This document shows, piece by piece, positions 1 to 6,477 of a DNA stretch of 18,552 bases (position 1 is the first letter of the stretch; the number at the start of each line of letters is the position of its first letter). The stretch is from NCBI GenBank assembly GCA_021152595.1, contig JAGKVC010000052.1, positions 1 through 18,552 on the forward strand. Direction: 5' to 3'. The notes under the pieces are model-generated. The model was not told where the DNA came from. It ran no database searches and saw nothing but the letters and a program-made list of their open reading frames with translations. Made by a program: the position numbers and the translations under genes. The DNA is from Clostridia bacterium. Its GTDB lineage: Bacteria; Bacillota; Clostridia; Oscillospirales; Ruminococcaceae.

Positions 1-1273
1 GAACAGGGGAGCGTCTGCCGGAAGCATCCGGCTCGCCAAGCTCCATAATTTGCAGCCTGATCTGCTTCACGCGCCCGTTTTCGCCGATGATCTCCGCCGG
101 ATTCGTCAGGAATTTATAGGTGACGCCCTCTTCGATCGACTCCTCGATTTCCAGCTCCTCGGCAGGCATTTCGCTCCGCGTTCTGCGGTAGATAACATAG
201 ACGGTCTCCGCACCGCAGCGGATCGCCGTGCGGCAGGCATCCATTGCGGTATTGCCGCCGCCGCAGACCGCGACTTTTTTGCCGGTCAGATCGGGTATTT
301 CGCCCTCGCCGGAGCTGATGTCATGCAGGAACTGAATGCCGCCCGTGACGCCTTCCAGATCCTCGCCGGTGACGCGCATCTGCATACTGCTCCATGCGCC
401 CGTTGCGAGAATGACCGCGTCATGCTGCTGCCGGAGCGCATCCAGCGTGATATCTTTGCCGAGTGCGATATTATTTTTCATCGCAACACCGAGCTTTTCG
501 ATCTCTGCGATTTCACGCGCAAGCAGATCCTTCGGCAGTCTGTAAGCCGGAATGCCGTACCGCAGCATGCCGCCCATCTGCGCCGCTGCATCGAAAATTG
601 TGACCGCATGACCGCGTCGTCTCAGCTCAAAAGCAGCCGTCAGACCGGCAGGACCGCCGCCGACAATCGCAATGTGCTTTCCGGTATCGGGCTGCACCTG
701 CGGCACATAGGTATTTTCCGCGAGATCGCGGTCGGCAGCATGTGCTTTCAGATAGGCGATCGAAAGCGGTGCCTCAACGAGTCCTCTGCGGCAGTTCTGC
801 TCGCAGGGATGCGGACACACTCTGCCGATGGATGCCGGAATCGGGATCTTCTCCTTGATGATCTCGACCGCACCGTGAAAATCGCCCAGTGCGATCTTTT
901 TGACATAGCCCTGACAGTCGGTGCCGGCAGGGCAGTTGAGCTGACAGGGACCGCGGCAGTCGCCGGTGTGGTCGCTCATCAGCAGCTCGAGCGCGATTAT
1001 CCGCGACTGGCTGACGCGCTCCGTATCAAACCGGACGACATAGCCGTCCATTGCCTTTGCAGAGCAGGCGCGCAGCAGCTTGGGGAGCGCTTTGCCCCTG
1101 CCGTCGTCCAGCACCTCAACGGCACAGAGACCGCAGGCGCCGTATACGCGCACGCTGTCATCATTGCAGAGATTCGGAATCTCGATTCCGTTCTGCTGCG
1201 CGGCGTGCAGGATCGAGGTACCCTCCTCGCAGACGCAGGGCACGCCGTTGATCGTGATATGAATTTGACTCAT
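1..1273 (-). CDS. [2Fe-2S]/[4Fe-4S] FAD-dependent NAD(P)H oxidoreductase, GltD-like (partial)
   Basis: The first 424 residues are visible; the 3' end lies beyond the left edge. An N-terminal plant-type [2Fe-2S] domain has the classic ligands Cys36, Cys47, Cys50 and Cys70. Next comes a Cys-rich segment (His102, Cys106, 110, 114, 120, then Cys153, 157, 161), as in GltD and NuoG-linked proteins, where it holds [4Fe-4S] clusters. A GltD-like flavoprotein follows, with the FAD motif GGGPAGL (about 205-211) and a second nucleotide motif GGGNTAMD (about 338), probably for NADPH. The ATG at 1273 has GGAG just upstream. It is the last visible gene of the nuoE-nuoF-imm22 group. In such clusters this subunit probably passes electrons between the NuoF-like protein and NADP(H) or ferredoxin, as in Stn-type transhydrogenases or diaphorase arms of hydrogenase and formate dehydrogenase. 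The domains are clear; the physiological partner is inferred. Confidence 0.88.
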   Translation of the reverse strand, partial: MSQIHITINGVPCVCEEGTSILHAAQQNGIEIPNLCNDDSVRVYGACGLCAVEVLDDGRGKALPKLLRACSAKAMDGYVVRFDTERVSQSRIIALELLMSDHTGDCRGPCQLNCPAGTDCQGYVKKIALGDFHGAVEIIKEKIPIPASIGRVCPHPCEQNCRRGLVEAPLSIAYLKAHAADRDLAENTYVPQVQPDTGKHIAIVGGGPAGLTAAFELRRRGHAVTIFDAAAQMGGMLRYGIPAYRLPKDLLAREIAEIEKLGVAMKNNIALGKDITLDALRQQHDAVILATGAWSSMQMRVTGEDLEGVTGGIQFLHDISSGEGEIPDLTGKKVAVCGGGNTAMDACRTAIRCGAETVYVIYRRTRSEMPAEELEIEESIEEGVTYKFLTNPAEIIGENGRVKQIRLQIMELGEPDASGRRSPV

Positions 1274-1299
1274 GATTTCTCCATAACCTCATGTATTTG

Positions 1300-1336
1300 C
1301 GGAACGGGCATCCTTCTTACAAGATGCCGTGTTCCG
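1300..1336 (-). other. Imperfect hairpin in the leader of the GltD-like gene
   Basis: Two stacked 6-bp stems pair 1300-1305 with 1331-1336 and 1307-1312 with 1323-1328, separated by a 1x2 internal loop and capped by a 10-nt loop. It lies 26 nt before the ATG at 1273 on the minus-strand transcript. No T-run follows, so it is not a standard intrinsic terminator. A role in mRNA processing, stability or differential expression inside the operon is possible but not shown. Confidence 0.55.
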
Positions 1337-1358
1337 GTTCCATGCGCAGGGCGGACAT

Positions 1359-1424
1359 GAAATGAGATGCATCGCCGCAGGCGATCCCGCAATTTCTAAT
1401 TTCTCATTTCTAATTTCTCATTCC
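1359..1424 (+). repeat. Hairpin-plus-heptamer intergenic element, copy 1
   Basis: The order is ATGAGA, a 15-nt hairpin (arms 1371-1376 and 1380-1385, loop GCA), the spacer CCCGC, then four tandem heptamers of the form (A/C)ATTTCT (1391-1418) and CATTCC. The segment 1359-1367 can also pair with 1402-1410 (9 bp), which would enclose the inner hairpin. A second copy with the same layout is at 4289-4351 on the opposite strand. It sits in the 212-bp gap between the Imm22-like gene and the GltD-like gene. Confidence 0.75.
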
Positions 1425-1485
1425 TGAGAGATTGCGCTGCCGCCCTTTGCAGGCTGCCGTTATCCTTACAAAAATCGCTGTCTGT

Positions 1486-1878
1486 TCAGTTATCATACGC
1501 AATCCGCACGCTGCCGATCCACTGAAAGGCGGACTTCCGGAGCGGCGCTTTCGGCTTGTGATGATAGTGATAAATCAGAATGACTGCGTTATATGCCGCG
1601 GGGAGCGTTCTGCCCTGCAGCGCCGTGCATGCATCCGTGACCGCATCCGCATAGGAGCAGTCCGCCAGCAGAACTGCCAGATCGTCGGACGGTGCATCGC
1701 GGAATACGCTCTCGATGAAATCCTCGTCGATGTCATCCGGATCAATTCCGGATTCTTCGGTGAAAGGGGATTTGAGCGGCGCGCTGTCATCGGAATAATC
1801 CAGTTCGACATATTCGCGCAGCGCGTCCTCTGAGGCGATATTGCCTACCCAGACGGAGACATCTGTTTCCTGTTTCAC
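1486..1878 (-). CDS. Imm22-like (DUF4284) small acidic protein
   Basis: A 130-residue cytoplasmic protein with no signal peptide or membrane segment. The opening VSVWVGNI, the acidic middle ending in DEDFIESVF, and the late segment YNAVILIY match what I recall of the Imm22 immunity family (Pfam Imm22, formerly DUF4284), whose members often act as antitoxin-like immunity proteins in polymorphic toxin systems. The start is GTG at 1878, with AAGGAG seven bases upstream. It begins 21 bp after the nuoF stop, so it is probably co-transcribed with the redox genes. No toxin gene is visible nearby. Its function here could be immunity to an incoming toxin or something unrelated to toxins. The assignment rests on motif memory, not a search. 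Confidence 0.72.
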   Translation of the reverse strand: MKQETDVSVWVGNIASEDALREYVELDYSDDSAPLKSPFTEESGIDPDDIDEDFIESVFRDAPSDDLAVLLADCSYADAVTDACTALQGRTLPAAYNAVILIYHYHHKPKAPLRKSAFQWIGSVRIAYDN

Positions 1879-1899
1879 GGGAGAACTCCTTTCCGCCCG

Positions 1900-3663
1900 T
1901 CAGTCTACGCTGACTGCGCCGAATTTACAGGTCGCCATGCACTGTCCGCAGCGGATGCAGCTGTTCTGGTCGATCTCATGCGGACCTTTGACAACGCCGG
2001 AAATCGCGTATACAGGGCATTTTCTCGCGCATGCGGTGCATCCTCTGCACTTCTCCGCATCAATATGATAATGCAGCAGATCAGTGCAGGTGTGAGCAGG
2101 ACATCGCTTCTCATTGATATGCGCCTCGAACTCATCGCGGAAGTAGCGGAGTGTCGAAAGCACCGGATTCGGCGCCGTCTGACCGAGACCGCAGAGTGCG
2201 CCGTCACGGACAGCATTGCAGAGCTCCTCGAGCAGCTCGATGTCGCCCTCTTTGCCCTTGCCCTCGACAATGCGCGTCAGGATCTCCTGCAAACGCTTTG
2301 TGCCGATGCGGCAGTGGACGCATTTGCCGCAGGATTCCTTCGCGGTGAAATCGAGGAAGAATTTTGCCATGCCGACCATGCATGTGCTGTCATCCATGAC
2401 GACCATGCCGCCGGAGCCCATGATCGCGCCGGTCGCGGCGAGCTTTTTATAGTCAATGACCGTGTCGAGCAGCGATGCCGGAATACAGCCGCCGGAAGGT
2501 CCGCCCATCTGGACAGCCTTGAATGTGCCGCCGTCACGGATGCCGCCGCCGATATCAAAGATCACCTGCCGCAGTGTCATACCCATCGGGATTTCAACCA
2601 GACCGCCGCGGCGGATCTTGCCCGTCAGCGCAAAGACCTTTGTGCCCTTGGAATCCTCGGTGCCCATTGCCGCGAAGGCTTCGCCTCCGTTGTTGATGAT
2701 CCACGCGACATTGGCGTAGGTCTCGACATTGTTGATATTCGAGGGCTTGTACCAGTAGCCTGCCGCTGCCGGAAACGGCGGCTTGAGACGGGGCATGCCG
2801 CGCTGTCCCTGCAGGGATTCGATCAGCGCAGTCTCCTCGCCGCAGACAAACGCGCCTGCGCCTGCCTTGATGCGGAATTCGCAGGAGAAGCCGCTCCCAA
2901 GAATATTCTGCCCGATGTAGCCTGCATCGCGCGCTTCTGCGATTGCATGCTCCAGACGTTTGATCGCCAGCGGATACTCCGCGCGGACATAGACAATCGC
3001 TTCCTTCGCCCCGATCGCATATGCACCGATCAGCATGCCTTCGATCAGCGTGTGCGGATCGGATTCGATCACGGCGCGGTCCATGAAAGCGCCCGGATCG
3101 CCCTCATCGGCATTGCAGATCAGATATTTCTCATCGCCGGGGGACTGCCTTGCGGCGTTCCATTTGAACCATGTCGGGAAGCCTGCGCCGCCTCTGCCGG
3201 CAAGTCCCGAGACCTTGATGCATTCGATGACATCCTCAGGCGACATGCCGTTTTCCTTTGAGAGAATCTTCCCGATTGCCTGATAGCCGCCTGCTTCGAG
3301 TGCGCTCCCGATCGAATCGGGATCAATAATGCCGCAGTTGCGCAGTGCGATGCGCGTCTGCTGGGTGAGGAAGGCGCTGTCCTCTTTTGTGATGCGCAGC
3401 GGCTCAATGACGGAGAAATCGCCGGTTCTGACCGCCTCTGCGATCATCGGCGCCTGCTCGGGCTGAACCTGCACAAGCCGCGCCTTCAGCAGACCGTTTT
3501 CATAGATATCGACGATCGGCTCCAGCCAGCACATGCCGATGCATCCGACGGTGCCGAGCGTGATGCCGGTGCCTTCCAGCAGCGGTGCGAGCGCCTCCGA
3601 GAGCTTGCCTGCGCCTGCCGCGATGCCGCAGCTTCCTTTTCCGACTGCGATGCGTATGCTCAT
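1900..3663 (-). CDS. nuoF: NuoF/HydB-like NADH-binding flavoprotein with C-terminal ferredoxin domain
   Basis: A 587-residue protein with HydB-type architecture. An N-terminal thioredoxin-like domain has Cys12, Cys41 and Cys45. The 51-kDa FMN/NADH domain has the glycine loop GRGGAGFPTW (about 156-165) and NADEGDPGAFMDR (about 185-197). An SLBB-like stretch follows (about 345-400), then the [4Fe-4S] motif CGKCVHC with a distal Cys (about 443-490), and two 4Fe-4S ferredoxin motifs (about 542-587: CRGCTACARKC and CIRCGQCMATC). It should oxidise or reduce NADH through FMN and pass electrons along the Fe-S chain in a cytoplasmic complex. Its ATG overlaps the nuoE stop as ATGA, suggesting translational coupling. 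One oddity: the first Cys of the usual four-Cys N-terminal [2Fe-2S] site is replaced by Ala6. The hydB name would fit as well. Confidence 0.93.
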   Translation of the reverse strand: MSIRIAVGKGSCGIAAGAGKLSEALAPLLEGTGITLGTVGCIGMCWLEPIVDIYENGLLKARLVQVQPEQAPMIAEAVRTGDFSVIEPLRITKEDSAFLTQQTRIALRNCGIIDPDSIGSALEAGGYQAIGKILSKENGMSPEDVIECIKVSGLAGRGGAGFPTWFKWNAARQSPGDEKYLICNADEGDPGAFMDRAVIESDPHTLIEGMLIGAYAIGAKEAIVYVRAEYPLAIKRLEHAIAEARDAGYIGQNILGSGFSCEFRIKAGAGAFVCGEETALIESLQGQRGMPRLKPPFPAAAGYWYKPSNINNVETYANVAWIINNGGEAFAAMGTEDSKGTKVFALTGKIRRGGLVEIPMGMTLRQVIFDIGGGIRDGGTFKAVQMGGPSGGCIPASLLDTVIDYKKLAATGAIMGSGGMVVMDDSTCMVGMAKFFLDFTAKESCGKCVHCRIGTKRLQEILTRIVEGKGKEGDIELLEELCNAVRDGALCGLGQTAPNPVLSTLRYFRDEFEAHINEKRCPAHTCTDLLHYHIDAEKCRGCTACARKCPVYAISGVVKGPHEIDQNSCIRCGQCMATCKFGAVSVD

Positions 3664-4157
3664 TTTGCAGCCTCCTTTGCACGGATCTCCTTCAGGATCT
3701 CCAGCACCTTTGCAGGCGTCAGGGAGCCGTAGGTATCCTCATTGATCATCATGACCGGCGAGAGCGAGCAGCAGCCGAGACATGCGACGATGCTGAACGA
3801 GAAGAGCCCGTCCTCCGTGGTGCCGCCGTTTTCGACATGCAGGTACTCCCTGACCGCCGCGGCGATGCGTGAGCTGCCGTTGACATGACATGCCGTTCCG
3901 TCGCAGAGCATGATGAGATATTTGCCGACCGGCTGGAACCGGAACTGCGTATAGAACGTCGCAACTCCGAGGACGCGCGCGGGCGTCGAGCCGGTTTTTT
4001 CCGCGATGTGATAGATCACATCTGTCGGGAGATAGCCGTAGATCTCCTGTGCATGCTGTAGAATGGTGATGAGGCTGCCTTTGACATCGGCATATTCCGC
4101 AAGCACCGGTTCCAGCAGTGAGAGATCACTCCGGTTTGCAGCGCATTGACATTGCAT
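3660..4157 (-). CDS. nuoE: NuoE/HydC-like [2Fe-2S] thioredoxin-fold subunit
   Basis: A 165-residue protein of normal NuoE length. The four [2Fe-2S] ligands are present: Cys85 and Cys90 (C-x4-C), then Cys126 and Cys130 (C-x3-C). The helical N-terminal part contains HAQEIYGYLP and GVATFYTQFRF, typical of the family. It is the small electron-transfer partner of the NuoF-like subunit. I place the start at ATG 4157, which has AGGAG eight bases upstream. An in-frame TTG at 4274 would give a longer protein but coincides with the promoter -35 box, so it cannot be the start. The stop overlaps the nuoF ATG by four bases. It is the first gene of the operon. Confidence 0.92.
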   Translation of the reverse strand: MQCQCAANRSDLSLLEPVLAEYADVKGSLITILQHAQEIYGYLPTDVIYHIAEKTGSTPARVLGVATFYTQFRFQPVGKYLIMLCDGTACHVNGSSRIAAAVREYLHVENGGTTEDGLFSFSIVACLGCCSLSPVMMINEDTYGSLTPAKVLEILKEIRAKEAAK

Positions 4158-4245
4158 GAGATACTCCTTTTCCGGCATGGGGGATCTGTGCTGAGAGAGG
4201 GCTGCCGGTCCGTCTTTTCGGCAGACGGATGCCGAGTATATCTCC

Positions 4246-4274
4246 ATTATAACATAGAATGTCGGATTTTTCAA
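4246..4274 (-). promoter_or_regulatory. Sigma-A-type promoter of the nuoE operon
   Basis: On the minus strand TTGAAA (4274-4269) and TATAAT (4251-4246) are separated by exactly 17 bp. Transcription should start near 4239, giving a leader of about 80 nt to the ATG at 4157. The leader has a 6-bp hairpin (4210-4215 with 4223-4228). Confidence 0.85.
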
Positions 4275-4288
4275 TGGAAAACCTGCCT

Positions 4289-4351
4289 GAATTGAGAAAT
4301 TAGAAATGAGAAATGAGAAATTGCGGTGTCCGCTCCGCGGACGATTCTCAT
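4289..4351 (-). repeat. Hairpin-plus-heptamer intergenic element, copy 2
   Basis: Read on the minus strand it repeats copy 1: ATGAGA (4351-4346), a 6-3-6 hairpin (4342-4328), the spacer ACCGC, four (A/C)ATTTCT heptamers (4322-4295) and CAATTC. The hairpin arms differ in sequence from copy 1 (GTCCGC/GCGGAC against ATCGCC/GGCGAT) but keep perfect pairing. Copies 1 and 2 point toward each other and enclose nuoE, nuoF and the Imm22-like gene. Confidence 0.75.
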
Positions 4352-4416
4352 ATATACTATGATCGGAAAACAGGATATCAAATCAAATTATGCCCCTTTC
4401 GTGCTTTAGCAAAACG

Positions 4417-4437
4417 ATTGTCAGCACTGCCGACAAT
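4417..4437. promoter_or_regulatory. Inverted repeat upstream of the ppa promoter (possible operator)
   Basis: ATTGTC and GACAAT flank a 9-nt centre. It lies about 33 bp upstream of the ppa -35 box. No T-run follows, so it is not a terminator. A regulator-binding site is possible; the match is short enough to be chance. Confidence 0.3.
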
Positions 4438-4469
4438 TTCATACAATCTTACAAAAAACGGATTCCCGA

Positions 4470-4498
4470 TTGACTTTCAGGTCGATTTATGATATACT
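4470..4498 (+). promoter_or_regulatory. Sigma-A-type promoter of ppa-prs
   Basis: TTGACT (4470-4475), a 17-bp spacer and TATACT (4493-4498). Transcription should begin near 4505. The leader carries a small inverted repeat, GACGT-GCAT-ACGTC (4511-4524), before the ppa ribosome site. Confidence 0.85.
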
Positions 4499-4546
4499 GA
4501 AACACAGAAAGACGTGCATACGTCATTTGGAAGGCAGGGTGTTTTT

Positions 4547-5077
4547 ATGAATATCTGGCACAAAATGAACCCCAAGCGTATCACACCGGATGATTTCATC
4601 GCCGTCATAGAGATCCCGAAAGGGAGTAAAAATAAATATGAGCTCGATAAGGAGACCGGTCTGATTCAGCTCGACCGGATTCTGCACACATCGACACATT
4701 ATCCTGCGAATTACGGTCTGATTCCGCGCACCTACGCGGACGACAACGATCCGCTGGATGTGCTTGTGCTCTGCTCCGAGACGCTCTTCCCGATGACGCT
4801 GGTTCGCTGCTATCCGATCGGAGTCATTCGTATGCTGGATCAGGGACACCGCGACGACAAGATCATTGCGATCCCGTTCGACGATCCGAACTATAACAGC
4901 TATACCGATATCGCTGATCTGCCGCGTCACATCGTCGAGGAGATGATGCACTTCTTCTCTGTCTATAAGGAGCTTGAGAAAAAGTCCACTGCCGTCGATG
5001 AGTTTGGCGATGCTAATTCGGCAAGGGAGATCATCCGCGCGGATATCGACCGCTATATCGAATGCTTCTGTAAATAA
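4547..5077 (+). CDS. ppa: Inorganic pyrophosphatase, family I
   Basis: A 176-residue soluble enzyme that hydrolyses PPi to two phosphates, pulling biosynthetic reactions forward. The family I signature DDNDPLDVL (residues 65-73) carries metal-binding aspartates. Asp98 and Asp103 in DQGHRDDK match the other conserved pair, and the length equals the usual 170-180. I chose ATG 4547, with AGGG seven bases upstream. A GTG at 4514 would add eleven residues within a few bases of the predicted transcription start and is unlikely. It is followed by prs after 61 bp with no terminator, so the two are probably co-transcribed. The pairing makes sense because enzymes that use PRPP release PPi. Confidence 0.95.
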   Translation: MNIWHKMNPKRITPDDFIAVIEIPKGSKNKYELDKETGLIQLDRILHTSTHYPANYGLIPRTYADDNDPLDVLVLCSETLFPMTLVRCYPIGVIRMLDQGHRDDKIIAIPFDDPNYNSYTDIADLPRHIVEEMMHFFSVYKELEKKSTAVDEFGDANSAREIIRADIDRYIECFCK

Positions 5078-5138
5078 TAGAAAGAGATAACAAAACGAAG
5101 GCTTGTAAATCTGCAAATGGGAAAGGATGTATCGGATT

Positions 5139-6296
5139 ATGAGTGCTGCCGCTGCCACAGATGAACTTTATCACAACCGGAAGAGTGTCGCGCCGCTTGG
5201 CATTATCGCAATGCCCGGTGCCGAACAGCTTGCTGAGAAAATCAACAGCTATCTGGTTGGCTGGGCAAATGAAAACGGCTTCCCCGATGAAAGCTACATG
5301 ATTGAGTGCGAATGCCCGCGCTTCGCCTCCGGAGACGGAAAGGGACTGATCAAGTCCACGATCCGCGGTCTGGATCTCTTTATTGTCATTGATGTCGGCA
5401 ATTACAGCATCAATTACAAGATGTTCGACCGCATCAACTGCATGTCGCCGGACGACCACTATCAGGACCTGAAGCGTATCATTCAGGCTGCCTCCGGCAA
5501 GGCACACCGCCTCAATATCATCATGCCGCTGCTTTACGGCGGCAGACAGCACCGCAGAAACTACCGTGAATCGCTCGACTGTGCCTGCGCTTTGCAGGAG
5601 CTTCAGGCAATGGGCGTTGACAACATCATCACCTTTGATGCACATGATCCGCGCGTCAACAACGCCGTTCCGCTCATGGGCATCGACAATGTGATCCCGT
5701 CCTATCAGGTTCTCAAGACCATGCTCAGAACCTTCCCGGATCTCGATATGTCGCCGGAGAAGTTCATGGTCATCTCGCCGGATGAGGGCGCGCTCGGCAG
5801 AAATATGTACTATGCAACGATGCTCGGCGTCAACCTCGGCATGTTCTACAAGCGCAGAGATTACTCCCGCGTTGTGGACGGCAAGAACCCGATCGTCGCG
5901 CACGAATACCTCGGAAACCCCGTCGAGGGCAAGACCGTCTTTGTTGCGGATGATATCATCGCATCCGGCGGCTCGATGCTCGACCTTGCGGAGAACCTCA
6001 AATCCCGCGGTGCAGCGCGCACGATCGCCTATGCAACCTACGGTCTGTTCACGCACGGCCTCGAGAAATTCGATGAGGCTTATGAAAACGGTACGCTGGA
6101 TGCGGTCTTCGGTACAAACCTGACCTACCGCATGCCGCAGCTTCTGGAGCGCCCGTGGTTCCACGAGGTCGATGTTTCCAAATATGCAGCATACTTCATC
6201 GCAGCAATCAATCACGATGTCTCAATTACCACAGTGATCAATCCGCACGACAAGATTCAGGCTTTGCTTGAAAAGCAGCGTGCATCCAGAGTATAA
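5139..6296 (+). CDS. prs: Ribose-phosphate pyrophosphokinase (PRPP synthase), long form
   Basis: A 385-residue enzyme that makes PRPP from ribose 5-phosphate and ATP for nucleotide, His, Trp and NAD synthesis. Visible motifs are RQHRR (136-140) in the catalytic core, FDAHDPRVNN (166-175), and the PRPP-binding loop VADDIIASGGS (269-279). Both halves of the type I phosphoribosyltransferase-like fold are present. It is about 70 residues longer than the common 310-320-residue form, with a longer N-terminal region and insertions, a variant I associate with Clostridia. The start at ATG 5139 is preferred because AAAGGATG lies about nine bases upstream. An ATG at 5127 sits directly on the ribosome site. 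A strong terminator follows. Confidence 0.93.
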   Translation: MSAAAATDELYHNRKSVAPLGIIAMPGAEQLAEKINSYLVGWANENGFPDESYMIECECPRFASGDGKGLIKSTIRGLDLFIVIDVGNYSINYKMFDRINCMSPDDHYQDLKRIIQAASGKAHRLNIIMPLLYGGRQHRRNYRESLDCACALQELQAMGVDNIITFDAHDPRVNNAVPLMGIDNVIPSYQVLKTMLRTFPDLDMSPEKFMVISPDEGALGRNMYYATMLGVNLGMFYKRRDYSRVVDGKNPIVAHEYLGNPVEGKTVFVADDIIASGGSMLDLAENLKSRGAARTIAYATYGLFTHGLEKFDEAYENGTLDAVFGTNLTYRMPQLLERPWFHEVDVSKYAAYFIAAINHDVSITTVINPHDKIQALLEKQRASRV

Positions 6297-6303
6297 TGCA
6301 GCA

Positions 6304-6342
6304 GATCCGGCAGAAATCAAACTGCCGGATCTTTCTTTTTTT
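6304..6342 (+). terminator. Rho-independent terminator after prs
   Basis: A perfect 10-bp stem (6304-6313 with 6322-6331) and an 8-nt loop are followed by a T-rich run (6332-6341). It begins eight bases after the prs stop. Confidence 0.93.
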
Positions 6343-6477
6343 GTGCGAAATCAAAAAAATAAACAAACAGAAACGGCGTTTCAGCTTCGTTTAAGGTTGA
6401 TCTGTCATACTGTTATTATAAAAGAGAATGAGCCGATAGGGAAGTTACGGGTAAATGATTTTAAGGGAGGATTTTGT

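Larger units (their letters stand above)
4158..4546. other. Divergent promoter region between nuoE and ppa
   Basis: This 389-bp gene-free stretch holds the nuoE promoter and leader (minus), the second hairpin-plus-heptamer element (4289-4351), an inverted repeat at 4417-4437, and the ppa promoter and leader (plus). I see no credible small gene in it. Confidence 0.8.

Noticed and set aside
1300..1336. Hairpin as an intrinsic terminator
   Set aside because: No T-run on either strand follows the stem.
50..1360. Long plus-strand open frame (436 codons)
   Set aside because: It is antisense to the iron-sulfur flavoprotein, whose motifs are clear on the minus strand; the frame has no recognisable motifs and arises from codon bias.
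1391..1418. Heptamer array as a CRISPR or phase-variable coding repeat
   Set aside because: Units are only seven bases, lie between genes and recur with a hairpin at 4289-4351, so they belong to a dispersed element.
1978..3261. Long plus-strand open frame opposite nuoF
   Set aside because: Antisense shadow of a well-conserved gene, with no family features.
4158..4274. N-terminal extension of NuoE from TTG 4274
   Set aside because: The TTG is part of the -35 box and the extension spans the -10 box and leader; ATG 4157 has a good ribosome site.
6268..6477. Upstream extension of the CotH open frame
   Set aside because: It overlaps the end of prs and its terminator; ATG 6478 has GGGAGG and begins a signal peptide.
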